DNA of 64,000 nt from Spongospora subterranea f. sp. subterranea (GCA_049724395.1 JAUGWO010000112.1:372001-436000), one strand, 5' to 3'; positions 10,755-23,199 are shown, counted from the first letter of the stretch. Program-made: numbers and translations. Notes: a model not told the origin generated them from the sequence alone.

Positions 10755-12395
10755 TCATCGTTGCCGATTCCCATTATGGGTTTTCGGTTTACCCAATTTA
10801 ACAGTTCTGCCTTTGAATCGCCGCGATTTATTTTTGTTTGGTTTGATTGCCCGAAGAATCCCTAGATATTTAGACTTCCATGCGGCCTGTTGATGCAGTA
10901 CATCCATCCTGAACCATCGCTCACGTTGAAGTTTCCCAGACGACGACATTTCCAATGCAATTCCGATACGTCGCCGTTTTAAGACTTCCAAGAAAGCCAA
11001 CTGTGACAATTTATAGATGTCATTCTGCTGAACCGAACGCAGTATATGCTCCAGTAATCGACAACGAATAGATTCCGGTAAATGCGATTTCGATCCCTGA
11101 AGATACTGCTTCCTCCGTTTTCGTTGTTGTACTAGAGGTCCAAGCTGGTACCAAATGAAATTCAGACGAGCGTGCCTGATTCTGCTGACAGATCGCCACC
11201 ACATCTGTACTGTTCGAGCAGCGTCGATTAACGTATTCATTGACCGGAAGAACATCGATCGCATTGATGATTGCTCGAAAAACTCTGCATGAAATTGCTC
11301 AAGGTTCAAGCGAATAAATCAAAACGCTTAGAAATAATACCTATCAAAATCATCAAAGCGCGCTTTCTTTGCCTATGAAAGCTGGCCGTTCGTTGATTCT
11401 TTGCAATGCCAGATGATAGTAGTTTAGCTCGAGAAATCTGGACAAAGCTCAGTTTGGCAATCTTCGCCTTGTTTCGGTATTGCCTGATCCATCGGAGCAG
11501 TTTTGACACGATGGTGACCGCATGGGCGAACTAAAATGGTGTTATCTTCACAAGGAACTAATGATATAATTGAGAGCATGCGACGTACACTATTGAAATA
11601 ATGAGATCTCAAGACAATTTGATGGAGGGTTTCGCATATCACAATGGTTATTGTGCAGTTGAGCCATCTGGCAGCTGATCTATGCATGGGCAGATTGGGA
11701 TGTCGTTTAACCGTTCGAGATGTGTCATGGATATCATCTGCTTGGTTGAAAGGTAGCGAGAACGTCGGTGTTCGAGGCATCACCAACGAATAATCCACAT
11801 CAAATGATCCAGGCCCAAGGGTACTTGACTCTGTTGTGGGTTTATGCTGTCCTGATATTCGAGCAGAGAACAACCCGTTTCCAATTGATATATTCTTATA
11901 TATTTTTGGGTCCGCTGGTTGCCAATACGAGGATATCGCTTTTGATGGTCGCTTCTCGAAAATACAAGCACTTCTGCACCGGGTCAATGGTGCAGGCTGC
12001 CCTAGTTTCAATGTAGCAGATTTTACTCGGGTGATGGACGGTTGAATTCTGTGATCTAGGGCGTCATGATCGTCGGCGGGTTCGTCGAAAACAGTGACCC
12101 TAGTCCTGGTCGAGCCGATTGGTTTCGGATACAAATACGACATTTTTCCAGCAAAATTATGCAGAGGAAAAACGGGAAATGAGATAGACGGTTGAAGTCC
12201 AATATGTACGTGTTGCGGTTTGCGTTCATGGTGTGGCCTTTGAACTAATCGCTGGCTTGGTGATGGACTGATAGCCATGATTGGTACATGGCGTTGTGAC
12301 TTGGGGGTGGTGCCGTCTGTATTATCGATCCCTTTCGAGAACCATTCAGCGCATTCAGCTGACGTCAATCCTGCGATCAGATGTGTTAGAGCCAT
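10755..12395 (-). CDS. IQ-motif protein with a PGP-type ciliary repeat
   Basis: Not a named family. Three exons: 12395-11589, intron 11588-11531 (58 nt), 11530-11341, intron 11340-11285 (56 nt), then 11284-10755, giving about 510 residues. The middle of exon 1 has a STLGPGSFDVDYSL stretch that matches the PGPG-Y/F-D repeat of SHIPPO/ODF3/STPG microtubule-associated ciliary proteins. Exon 3 contains an IQ-like calmodulin or light-chain site (DAARTVQMWWRSVSRIRHAR), followed by very basic sequence. The N-terminus is rich in proline and basic residues. A role in the axoneme is inference from these two motifs and from the presence of other cilium genes in the window. Confidence 0.62.
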
Positions 12396-13060
12396 GAGAC
12401 GTGTTTACATTGCGCCATTTACCATGATGAACTGCAGTCACCACTGTATTTGGCCAGAGATATACCATGTGTTGGCTACCAACTAGATCATCTTGTACAG
12501 TAATCAGGTGGATATACCATCATGATAAACCGGGCTAATCGATACGCGAGTTGCCGAGGACTGGCCTAAAAATCTGGGTGAGGATAATTTAGACGAAGTA
12601 TATGGGCCTCGGATATGTTTGAACGAGAACATAATGCTAGTATGTTTCGATTGCCTCGAAAAAGCGGTGATTTAAACGCTTGCCTCTTTGGTCCATGGGT
12701 GATCATTGAGGCGTCGTATCATCTCTTTGATATTCATTAGCATATTGGAAACATACTATCTTCGTGAAATCTCTCCCATTCTCGAATCCGGCATCCGCGA
12801 ATGACGAATTCAATTTCATTACTGTCGAACGACCAAGACTAGATGATCTGATGACAAAGAATAATTTGACGATTGCGAACAACTTACGTATTAGCGCCAT
12901 TTTGAACCGTTCTTTTAATGATAAACCCAGGATATGGGATGTACTCTGATTAGATTAACCAGATGATATTAGGCAACCACAAACATATGCTATGATTGAT
13001 GGGGTTTTATATTTCGGCAGCGTTGGCGACAATGGCGGGGTATATGTGATGATGTAGGAA
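12396..13060. other. Intergenic, gene-free
   Basis: Short overlapping open frames on both strands without motifs. It may hold decayed flanks of the retroelement fossils just downstream; nothing specific was recognised. Confidence 0.45.
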
Positions 13061-13747
13061 ATGTCGAACAGTGAGCAAATCATCACTACGATTGAAGGAA
13101 TCAATTATGGTGGGCGTCCCTTTTTAGTCACATGTGATGTTTCTTCTTTGTACACGAACATGAATCTAGGTATACTCTATAACATCATCGAAAAAAGACC
13201 TCTGTCATCCATCGTCGCATGTGTGAATTTATTTGTAGCCACAACTACTTCCAATATGGTCAAGATATTTTCCAGCAAGGCAATGGGCACTAATGCAGCT
13301 GTCCAGTGCGCCAACATCTTCTTAGACGAATTAGATGAACTTTTTGCTAGACTTTTCGTAGGTTGGTAATTAAACGTCGGTTATCATTTAAGTTGCCTAT
13401 CTTGCGATACGTGCCGTTAGGGTCGAGTAAATATTGTTGCACCATCAAAGGTGCAACCAGGCCTAACTTCTTGTCTGATTGGGTGATTCTGACAAGGGGA
13501 TGTCGGCGCAGGTTTGATAAAATAATACTGGCTTTACTGGTCGGCTGGCGTATGTAGTTGGCCGAGAAGCGAGGCTTCAAAAGTTTGGATTGTAGCGATC
13601 GATGAAACACGCCCGTCTAGCAAAATGTTGATCTAATTCGTCTAGGAAGATGTTGGCGCACTGGACAGCTGCATTAGCGCCCATTGCGATTCCCTTAACT
13701 TGCTGGAAATATCTTGACCATATTGGAAGTAGTTGTGGTTACAAATA
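13061..13747. mobile_element. Penelope-like or related reverse-transcriptase fossil
   Basis: Broken fragments of a reverse transcriptase. The plus strand has the palm-domain signature LVTCDVSSLYTN and a MGT/ANAAVQCANIFLDELDE block, as in Penelope-like and related non-LTR-type polymerases. A second, inverted copy of the latter part lies at 13617-13747, and another minus-strand piece (13347-13610) resembles the region ahead of the palm. It is clearly a degraded relic with several breaks; it is not old enough to have lost protein-level similarity. Confidence 0.7.
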
Positions 13748-13983
13748 AAGGAAGCGGAATATGTCAGTTTGTGGAAGCGGCAAAATGTGCCAGTTGGCTG
13801 AGTAACTTCTTGGAGGAGATGAACTGCGTTCGACAATCCCCTACTACAATCATGCAAGATAACCAAAGCACGATTGCCTTGGCGAAAGGGGATGCTGTAC
13901 GACATCGAACAAAACACATAAACGTACGATACCATTACGTGAAGGATCAGTTCACACAAGGGACAATCCAACTTAACGCTTGA
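13714..13983 (+). mobile_element. Ty1/Copia-type fossil, RNase H end
   Basis: Relic of the C-terminal RNase H region of a Copia polyprotein, recognised from AAKCASWLSNFLEEMNC, IMQDNQSTIALAKG and RTKHINVRYHYVKDQF. Only this end of the element is present; no terminal repeats were seen around it. It abuts and slightly overlaps the reverse-transcriptase relic, so one element probably inserted into or next to the other. Confidence 0.8.
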
Positions 13984-14111
13984 CCGTCGAAAGACATGCT
14001 AGCGTCTTCCAACAATATTCACAAGGACAGACACGTCTGTCGTCTACAAATCAAGACATTACTACCTACATCCAACTCGCGAATATAATTGTGTATTTTG
14101 ATTTGGTACAG

Positions 14112-16123
14112 TTAGATTGCATGGCCTAGTAGGCTGAGTTGGTCAATGATATCCTGCTCTTTGGACAGCTTTTCTTTTTGTTCAGGTAGCAGATCACTGG
14201 CACAATCCCGAACTTGAATTTTGAGTTGCTCTATTTGACGAAGCTTTTTCAAAAGAGATTTGATAGCCTTGGCATCGTCAACCGGTTGGGCTCCTGCGGT
14301 TTCATCTGGCGTGTCGTTTTCGGCGGTTGTCTTTGCTTTCGCTCTCCTCTCTCTCCTTGCTTTATTCCGTATCGCTTTTTTGGGATCTTCAGTCTTAGAT
14401 ACGACATTCGCTGCAACAGTTGGTCCCGCCGATTTAGCTCCATCGTTACGAAGCTGGCGTAATAACTCGCTGACCCCAGTAGCAACCGGCTTTCCAGAAG
14501 CTGCAGCCTGCTCCCTGGCCTTTGGGGGTAAATAGGCACCAGCTTTCGCTCCACTAGGGCAGGCAGCTTCGGCAGCTTCTATTGGTTGAGAACGATCAAT
14601 CACGTCTTGAGAAGGCGGAACATTGGGGAAATCGGACACAGGTTGCAACGACAATAGTTGGACGTCAAGCAACTTGTCGAATTCGTGCTTGGCTAGTGTA
14701 TCGCCAGAGAAGCTAAAAACAGTAAATCCGTTGTCAACCTAAATGAAAACGGTTAAATTCGCTCCCCGATTAGTCAAATTTGCTCAGTTTATACCCGTCT
14801 GGCTGGAAACATTCTAGCTGTCAGGACGCATTGAGAATCAGCTGCCCAACCAACAAACTTGCTTCCCTACAACAAATAACAATTTGAGCTTCGTCGCAAA
14901 TTCAACAGCTACGATATATTACATGATCGGAGCCACATCCTAGAAACCGCCTCGCCGTGCGATCGAAAAACCATAAATTTCCTGGCAAATTCCCAAATCC
15001 GCCAACAGCAATATATCTGATCAGCGATAAGTCTCAATTAGAATCGATCTACCTGATATTTTGCTAGGAGAGATTACCTTCCAGAAGGGCTCCAGCGAAC
15101 TGTATTCCATGCATTCCTTCCGAGATCAAGAACGCATTTGGCATTATTCGAAGCACAAATGAAAGCGCGACGGCCGCAAATAACGGCAAACTCCCGTTTG
15201 CTTTTCACTGGGTTCCATTGGACATCGGCACATGCGCCATCAGTGCCAGCAGAGACGATCGTGACCGGTGGAGAGTGGCCATCAGCCGGAAGGAGGAATA
15301 AAGAAGCACTCCCATAATAAGATTTACCGGTGGCGTCATGAGCAGCGGCGGCCTTAACAAGAACAGCATGTCCAGCTGGAGACCATATCGCTTCGACATT
15401 GTCCGATTGGAAAAAACTCTTGGAGCATACGATGACATCGGGAGCATCCAGGTTATAGATTGACGATCGGGCAGGTTGACCATTCTTTCCCGCGATAAGA
15501 ACAAGGACACGGTATGTAGGCTCGATAATTGGAGACAGCCAGAACATGGTCATTTCTGGGATGTGCAACCGAAACTTGTATGGCAACGATGATGGGTCGT
15601 TTGATGACATTGTTGGAGATAGGACATATCCAAGCAATTCAGAACCTGATAAAACCCAGACGGTTTTTTCATCACTAGACCACTGAGCCGGAGCTCCAGA
15701 TAATCTATCAAGACGTTTTCTGCGACACCTGAAGACGCACTCTCCAGTAGATAGAGACCATATTGCCATATTCATATCAGTTTCCGAGGTCGGTTTTCTC
15801 CAGGTACATAGCCAAGTTGATTTAGCAGAGAATGCGATGTATGAGACAGTACTTTCATTTATAACCACAATTGGAAAAGGTTCCCCTTGCTGAATGCTCT
15901 TAACAGTAAATATCCCAACGGACCGATCGCCGCCAATGTTGATGGCAAGCATTTCACGATCTGGTGACCATGAATAAACCGGCTCAGACAAATTCACACC
16001 GCTGAGGGCACACGGCGACGACGACTTGAAGGGGAAAATATCAGAGGCAAAACCGGCAGAAGAGAGGCTGCACAATAAAATGCCACTAGAGGCAGCAGAC
16101 ATCGTTGAGAAGGAAAGCGACAT
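14112..16123 (-). CDS. EIF2A: Eukaryotic translation initiation factor 2A
   Basis: eIF2A is a WD40-repeat factor that can bring initiator tRNA to the 40S subunit independently of eIF2. Exon 1 (16123 to about 15076) encodes the beta-propeller: PVYSWSPDREMLAI, APAQWSSDEKTVWVLSG, VEAIWSPAGHAVLVKA, DVQWNPVKSKREFAVICG, and WNTVRWSPSGR. Short exons then give YIAVGGFGNLPGNLWFFDR and FVGWAADSQCVLTARMFPAR, and the last exon (from about 14740) carries DNGFTVFSF, the AYLPPKAR motif and a lysine-rich coiled coil, as in the eIF2A family. An in-frame ATG at 16102 is an alternative start. The gene begins only about 65 bp from a 93-bp tandem array, so its promoter must lie in or across the array. Confidence 0.92.
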
Positions 16124-16189
16124 CAGTTGTGTCTGTTGTTGGTGAAGTGACAAACACCACAGTCACGGGGGGGAGTGGAGAGGAACTAT

Positions 16190-18040
16190 AAAGTCCGTAA
16201 AGGGGGAGACACTCGTCCTCATGAGACAGGAGGAGTAACACGGGATGACCTGTACCTGACCAGATACACCTTCTGCACCTTCAGGGATTGGCAGTTGGGA
16301 GACACTCGTCCTCATGAGACAGGAGGAGTAACACGGGATGACCTGTACCTGACCAGATACACCTTCTGCACCTTCAGGGATGGGCAGTTGGGAGACACTC
16401 GTCCTCATGAGACAGGAGGAGTAACACGGGATGACCTGTACCTGACCAGATACACCTTCTGCACCTTCAGGGATGGGCAGTTGGGAGACACGTCTTCCTC
16501 ATGAGACAGGAGGAGTAACACGGGATGACCTGTACCTGACCAGATACACCTTCTGCACCTTCAGGGATGGCAGTTGGGAGACACTCGTCCTCATGAGACA
16601 GGAGGAGTAACACGGGATGACCTGTTCTGACCAGATACACCATGCACCTTCAGGGATGGGACAGGAGACAAGTATGAGCACAGTACAGGGGAGTGACCTG
16701 TACCTGACCAGATACACCTTCTGCACCTTCAGGGATGGGCAGTTGGGAGACACTCGTCCTCATGAGACAGGAGGAGTAACACGGGATGACCTGTACCTGA
16801 CCAGATACACCTTCTGCACCTTCAGGGATTGGCAGTTGGGAGACACTCGTCCTCATGAGACAGGAGGAGTAACACGGGATGACCTGTACCTGACCAGATA
16901 CACCTTCTGCACCTTCAGGGATGGGCAGTTGGGAGACACTCGTCCTCATGAGACAGGAGGAGTAACACGGGATGACCTGTACCTGACCAGATACACCTTC
17001 TGCACCTTCAGGGATGGGCAGTTGGGAGACACTCGTCCTCATGAGACAGGAGGAGTAACACGGGATGACCTGTACCTGACCAGATACACCTTCTGCACCT
17101 TCAGGGATTGGCAGTTGGGAGACACTCGTCCTCATGAGACAGGAGGAGTAACACGGGATGACCTGTACCTGACCAGATACACCTTCTGCACCTTCAGGGA
17201 TGGGCAGTTGGGAGACACTCGTCCTCATGAGACAGGAGGAGTAACACGGGATGACCTGTACCTGACCAGATACACCTTCTGCACCTTCAGGGATGGGCAG
17301 TTGGGAGACACTCGTCCTCATGAGACAGGAGGAGTAACACGGGATGACCTGTACCTGACCAGATACACCTTCTGCACCTTCAGGGATGGGCAGTTGGGAG
17401 ACACTCGTCCTCATGAGACAGGAGGAGTAACACGGGATGACCTGTACCTGACCAGATACACCTTCTGCACCTTCAGGGGGCAGTTGGGAGACACTCGTCC
17501 TCATGAGACAGGAGGAGTAACACTGACCTGTACCTGACCAGATACACCTTCTGCACCTTCAGGGATGGGAGTTGGGAGACACTCGTCCTCATGAGACAGG
17601 AGGAGTAACACGGGATGACCTGTACCTGACCAGATACACCTTCTGCACCTTCAGGGATTGGCAGTTGGGAGACACTCGTCCTCATGAGACAGGAGGAGTA
17701 ACACGGGATGACCTGTACCTGACCAGATACACCTTCTGCACCTTCAGGGATGGGCAGTTGAACCCAACTAGTGACCATTATCACTATTCCTTCTGCTTTT
17801 TGAAGTGAATTTCAGATACACCTTCTGCACCTGGGAGACACTCGTCCTCATGAGACTGATGACTCGTCCTCATGAGACAGGAGGAGTAACACGGGATGAC
17901 ACCTTCAGGGATTCAGTTGGGAGACAAATCCTCGAATGAGACAGGAGGAGTAACACGGGATGACCTGTACCTGACCAGATACACCTTCTGCACCTTCAGG
18001 GATTGGCAGTTGGGAGACATTCGTCCTCATGAACAGGAGG
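16190..18040. repeat. 93-bp tandem array (about 17 regular units plus a decayed edge)
   Basis: Period is exactly 93 bp (gacactcgtcctcatgagac recurs at 16208, 16301, then a variant, 16841, 16934, 17027, 17120, 17213, 17306, 17399 and so on). Most units are almost identical. One unit near 16620-16700 is rearranged, and the right edge from 17760 is made of broken and shortened units. Since 93 is 31 codons, frames on both strands stay open through the array, but this is a consequence of the period, not evidence for a protein. A T/G variant (gggattggcag or gggatgggcag) recurs every third unit in places (16825, 17104), suggesting a 279-bp higher-order unit. The array is GC-richer than its surroundings. 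Confidence 0.95.
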
Positions 18041-18828
18041 AGTTCTTCGTGTCTTACCTTCAATTCGTGCACCTTCAAAGGCCTGCTCGGCAAATCTGCG
18101 TCCTCAGTCACGCGTAGGATTGCTTGAATTATCTCCCAAAATGTGCTAAGAAGTTGGCCTTATTCGTCATGTTCCAATTCTCCAGATACACTTCGTCCCA
18201 CGTCATGATACCCATGAGCCGTCGTTGCCAGGGGCTTGGTTAGTGTTTCGAGATCTTGTCTTATTTCGGATGTGCCGTCGACGAATCATGTCATTGTCTG
18301 CTATACTCCTGGCACAGAAGTTCAACAAATTTCGAAAACTCAGGAGTGTCTTGACGAGGGACGAAGTTGCATTGAGATCGAGTGGGAAATTTGGAGCATG
18401 ACGAATAAGGCCAACTTCTTCGCATCCACATCGCGCATTACGCGACGAGCAGGTTGAAAGCGGCTTGAAGTAAACCAGGAGAACCCTTCTGTTCATGTTC
18501 TTGAGTACCGATATGCTTCATTCGCGAATGATGGGGTTGATGGTCAACCAAATCAAATCAACATTCAGGGTTTGCCTCATTACAAGTTCCCGGTATACAC
18601 GACCACATAGGCAGCGTATCTTTGTTGCCATTTTGACGAATAAAGTCAAAATGTGATTCATCATCACTGCTTTCCTCTTCGCTGCTGTCCAGCCTTATAA
18701 TAGACGATGTGGTCCCCTATGCCGGGATCTTGTAATCAGGCAAGACCTGAATGTTGATTTGATTTGGTTGACCATCGACATGCAAGACACATCCTGTCTT
18801 CTAGAAGTATTTGGAAATGCGGCGACAC
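18041..18828. repeat. Gene-poor mosaic with two fold-back inverted repeats
   Basis: Two pairs of inverted arms are visible: 18146-18201 with 18358-18422, and 18536-18610 with 18703-18782. In the second pair the shared core is tggtcaaccaaatcaaatca. Arms are roughly 80-90 per cent alike and spacers are about 90-155 bp. The minus strand near 18650-18690 encodes an acidic serine-rich run next to the transposase relic, so part of this is probably the tail of that element. Confidence 0.7.
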
Positions 18829-19068
18829 TTAACTAAGCTTTCGTGAGCATCTCCAAGCCATTTCGTCATAAGGACTCTTCGCTCGGCCATAGGTCCACTT
18901 GTTTACGAATTCCATGCTCTGCATCCAACGAATTACCGATGTGAAGCTTAATCGAACGGGCGGCACCTGCATGAGGTGTGTCAAGCTTGGCGGCAGAAAG
19001 AACATTTCGCCAATTTTTGCCTTCATCGCACAAGCAACTTCAGGATTTAAATTGTCGCAAATTAGCAC
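18829..19068 (-). mobile_element. pogo/Tigger-like DDE transposase remnant
   Basis: The frame contains LICDNLNPEVACAMKAKIGE followed by FFLPPSLTHLMQ. The D-N and the FLPP..THL.Q block are the second-aspartate region of DDE_1 (pogo/Tigger) transposases, where the usual sequence is LxxDN...FLPP.TTHLxQPLD. The open frame ends soon after, and the expected upstream catalytic region cannot be read in the same frame, so the copy is truncated or decayed. The element's ends were not identified. Confidence 0.6.
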
Positions 19069-20260
19069 TCTGTCTCATGATCCGCATACGCTGAATATTT
19101 TTCATACGACTGAGCGATTTTCAACATTGCGCCGTATCCACCCGAGCACATTCCTGGAACAACACTGTCACACGAGAATCCGACTTGGCGACTTCTGATG
19201 AGTCATGATATTTGTGCCTTTCCCGCGATTATTGATGGTCTAACAAATTCGCATCAATCATCGGCATTGTGTCTCGATTGCGCTCTGAGAATTTCCACGA
19301 GCGGACCCTGTATTCAACGTATAGACACAGTCCAGGCACGTGGTCCAGTAGCAATCTTGTTCTTCTTTCTTAATTGTGCTCGTTTGAGCTCTTCAGCCGC
19401 TACACGGCGTCCATCCGCGTCGAGCAACCTCTGCCAATGTTCTTCAGCCACCATCTTCCGACCGTTCCTGCGAGGTTAGCTGGTAGAAAAGCGGGTTGGC
19501 TTCCGATGCTGATACGTGCAAGGCATCGAAATCCTGTACTCGATCCCCTTCTGGCAGGAAAACTAAAACTTTGACAATCTCATTTCCAGTAAAGTCGACA
19601 AATCGCTTGATCTGCGACCCGGAAGCAATTTTTCAGAAGTCAGTACGCTCTCGGGCGACTGGCAAAAATGTTCACGACCAGCCAATTGCATTGATGCAGT
19701 CGATGATATCAGTTAGGCCCATTCTCTCATTGCTGTTCAGCATAACAATGTCGACCCGTATCCAAGCCAAAGTTGACGCCTGCTTAATGCAGCGACGACA
19801 TCATGAATCGGCACCACGCGGGAAAGGGCAACACAGCGGCGCCGTCTCCAGAGACATCCCACTGCCTAAAGACCTTGCCGTCATGCTCAACTTGAACAAG
19901 GTTGGACCAGGGCGATATCATATTGGAGATGATCGATGTAATACAGGTGATACGGGCGTAAGATAGCGAAATTTGGTTTTACTGCGACAGTTTCCCACTA
20001 CGTTGACCTTCCCCGAGTAATGCCGATTCATGATGTCGTCGCGCTGCGTCAAGCAGTCGTCAACTTTGAGTTGGGTACGGGCCCACCTGTTGCTGAGCGA
20101 TTCCATTCTTATGCTGAACAGCAATGCGAGATTGAGCAGCGGATGATTTAGGATGTATTGAATACCAGGGCTACGATCGATATGGTGCATCAATCAGTCA
20201 GCGCAATTTCAATCATTAGATAGACCTCAACCGCTGCCTATCATCATATATAATATTGGA
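19069..20260. repeat. Decayed repeat region with an inverted duplication
   Basis: No intact gene. Inverted arms 19728-19845 and 19990-20126 share cattgctgttcagcataa and cgacgacatcatgaatcggc in opposite orientation, with a spacer of about 145 bp. Open frames here on both strands are short and lack motifs. It probably belongs to the same transposon-derived patch as the transposase remnant. Confidence 0.6.
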
Positions 20261-22430
20261 ATGGATTTAAGGGAACTTCTTTCCGAAGAGGTTTCGGTTA
20301 AGACTATACAGACTACTGAACTATTGTGTCAATTCTCGATATCGCCAAGACAAGGGAGTATATTGCCAAAAGCGGCTAAAATGTTCAAGACCGACATTAT
20401 CAGCTCAACGTGGACCCCAAGATTTAGGACTACAGTTTCAACACCATGTTCACTCCGCCGAGTTTTATTCATGAGAATTCTAGTCAACAAGGTGAAGGAT
20501 ATTGAACATCGAAGCGCGCCACAAAAGTTGTGATGTAATTAAAAATCGTATCGTACTATATCATGACTCATGTGCTGTCTCCTCTTGACAGAAATTCTTT
20601 CTTCTTCGTCTGATAGTAATCGCGAACCTAGTTTATTAGCATAGTTCAGGCATTGTTTCGGATCGATATTTGAGCTACGAACGCTGTATTACCCCAGAGA
20701 AGCAATGCCGTCCTTGCACAGATGTGTAATCGTGTTCCAGAATCATATAGACGGCGGCACCGATACAGCCAACAAATGTCCCTAATCTCAATACTCTTTT
20801 ACTCAAGGTGTCGATCTCGGGAGGTAAAGAACCCATATTCGATGTGCCGATTGATTTATTACCGGTAAACCCCGGAACTGTATCCAGGATCTGGCCACAA
20901 TTACAATGGCACCAAACTCGGGCGATCGATCAAAACAATTCCTATCGTGACACTCTTTGTTGAATGATCTACAATAGTTGTACCTTTATTCCTAGTATTC
21001 AATAAAATCTTACACACAATAGCAATTAGTTTCAAGTGCCCAAATAGGTCATTATGACACCTTACAATGAAAATTTACCGGAAAATCCTAGTGTTGACTG
21101 GTGGTTAAAACGGGTGGAGAGCGCCCGAAACCGTGTTTCGAGGCGAACGGCGAACGCCATGGACTCATATTGTGAGGAACGGCAGATATCGATAAAACCA
21201 AACTGGAAAAACTTGTATTGTTGGGAGATGCTCTAAGGTGGTGTTCAACCGACGTGGGTAAATGTTTTTATAAGAAACGAAGTATTGATTGTTAATCTCG
21301 TCCAGAAAATCACACTAAGACGAAAAGTAAAGATCGTATCACGTACAAACAACAACGAATAGGAAGAGATTCGGAAGATCACGGATATCTACAAATATTG
21401 AAGAAATCAGATGTAGGCCTAAATGTAAATTTTGCATCGAAGGAAATCTGGAGCATGGGTAGATTCTGACAAAGCGTCATGGCTTCATCAAACAGAAAAC
21501 ACAGCTCTTATCGAACTATTGAGATGAATCAAACCTGCTACGTGTATTCGATACGCCACGAAGATCGAGCTTCGGAATGGATACTGGAACGTCAAATTGC
21601 ATCCTCAGTCAAGACAGGGAAAGTTGAGATATACCCGGTGGAAAACCGAATGCACATCTTCCGGGGCCTTTTTTCTTCAAAAATAATTTCGGAGAACCGG
21701 CAAAAATATTGGCAATGATACGCCACGAAGATCTATCTCCGGAATGGATACTGGAACGTTTACGTCTTGACTGAGGATGCAATTTGACGTTCCAATATCC
21801 ATTCCAAAGATCGATCTTCGTGGCGTATCATTGCTGATATTCTTTCCCGTTCTCAGATAGTATTTTTGAAGAAAAAGGCCCCGGAAAATACGCATTCGGT
21901 TTTCCACCGGGTATATCTCAACTTTCCCAGTTTCGTTGGCGGGCAATCGTCGACAAGCTGAAAGACGTTCTCGTTCCACCGAGTGATTCTACCAGACGTC
22001 TACCAAATCAAGGGATATGAAGCATATGCACTGATACGTCGAGTCAAAGAACAAAAGATCGATGTCAAACAATAAACATCGTTGTTGGCTATCTGGACTC
22101 TCAGAAACGGATATAAATTATATGTACAAAACAAGTATCTACTGATTGTGCACCAGAAAAGCCTCTGGGGGGAAATTGATGTTCCTCACAAAGACAAGGA
22201 TGATTGCTCCTTCGTCATTACTGGTGTCGCATTATGAGAGCAGTGCGTTTTGATTGTGTCATCACATCGCAAGTGATTGCAATGATGACAAAAAAATGCC
22301 TCGTTCAGCGAGTTGAAAGGCATGGCGAGGATTCTGGTGAATGCGATTTTAGTGATGATGAAGCGCCGCCGGGGTCACTTACGTAGTTGTAAACAAACTA
22401 CAAACCAAGGACCAATTGACTCGAAGATTG
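20261..22430. repeat. Unclassified repeat region with a long fold-back
   Basis: Short open frames only (for example 21054-21236). The notable feature is a fold-back: 21620-21758 and 21785-21923 are inverted copies (shared core gttgagatatacccggtgga), only 26 bp apart. A further partial copy of the inner end (cgccacgaagatc ... ggaatggatactggaacgt) lies at 21553-21598. No transposase or polymerase motif was recognised, so the element type is unknown. Confidence 0.6.
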
Positions 22431-22809
22431 TATGATTAGTCGCAGTTTATCTATGTCCTCGACTTTTCAATCTGTTTGTTAATGCATTTGTTATCCGGCC
22501 AAGCCTGATCGGGCATAAAAATGGTTCGAACAGCCATACACTAAGTTGAACATGCCATTGTTCATGGCTGAACCTCGTTGACGGGCAACCTCGCCCACGT
22601 GATATGCAGTTGACAAACGACGCTTTGGACACCAATTCCCGAGCAAACATATTCAGTAACTCATATAGCTCATGCACTATTGTGTAAACGGCTATCAGAT
22701 AGACAAAAGGAATAATGATTGATAATAATACAGACCTAAGTCGTCAATGGTCCACGATCCTAATCCATGCATTCGCAGCAGCTGGCAACCGCCTTCGTTA
22801 TACAAAACG

Positions 22810-23157
22810 TGTCTGCGCTGCTGTACGACCTCGATTCCTGAGCGTAAACGGATAAATACGATCCTCCTGACAGAATAATTAACGGCAAACAGAGCCGGGA
22901 CCACAGAACTATAATACCATTTTTGATAAAACATCCTGTATTCGGCCCTCAATCTGCAGTGACGACATTTGCAGCTTGGATTCATCTAACTCTCGAGAGG
23001 ATCGATCAGGAGAGAAGTAGATCTCTTCCAGAAGAAACATGTTGTTTACGAAATCAGTACAGTGCCGGATTCCTTGTTGATTCAGGGCTTGCCATCTGTC
23101 GCGGCATTGCAATACAATGGAAGCGACATCATCCCATTCATCGTCCGGACCCCTCAT
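22810..23157 (-). CDS. Possible small two-exon gene, unknown
   Basis: Weak call. From the ATG at 23157 an open frame gives a hydrophilic, leucine-containing, probably helical segment of about 77 residues (MRGPDDEWDDVASIVLQ ... IEGRIQDVLSKM). A 53-nt GT..AG interval can then be removed and the frame continues EDRIYPFTLRNRGRT to a stop. Intron size fits the rest of the window. No family was recognised, and other frames on this strand are also open, so it may be a chance arrangement. Confidence 0.3.
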
Positions 23158-23199
23158 ATTAACCGGCGGTGCCCACCACCAACACTGCACTCCGCAACT

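Noticed and set aside
16617-17537. Long open frames of 280-306 codons on both strands
   Set aside because: They lie inside the 93-bp array, whose period of 31 codons keeps frames open by arithmetic; there is no start context, no family, and both strands are equally open.
17860-17890. Hammerhead ribozyme (ctgatgac next to an inverted ctcatgag)
   Set aside because: Only one of the conserved cores is present; the GAAA core and closing stems were not found in register.
16190-18040. CRISPR-like array
   Set aside because: Units are contiguous and carry no unique spacers; it is a tandem satellite in a eukaryotic genome.
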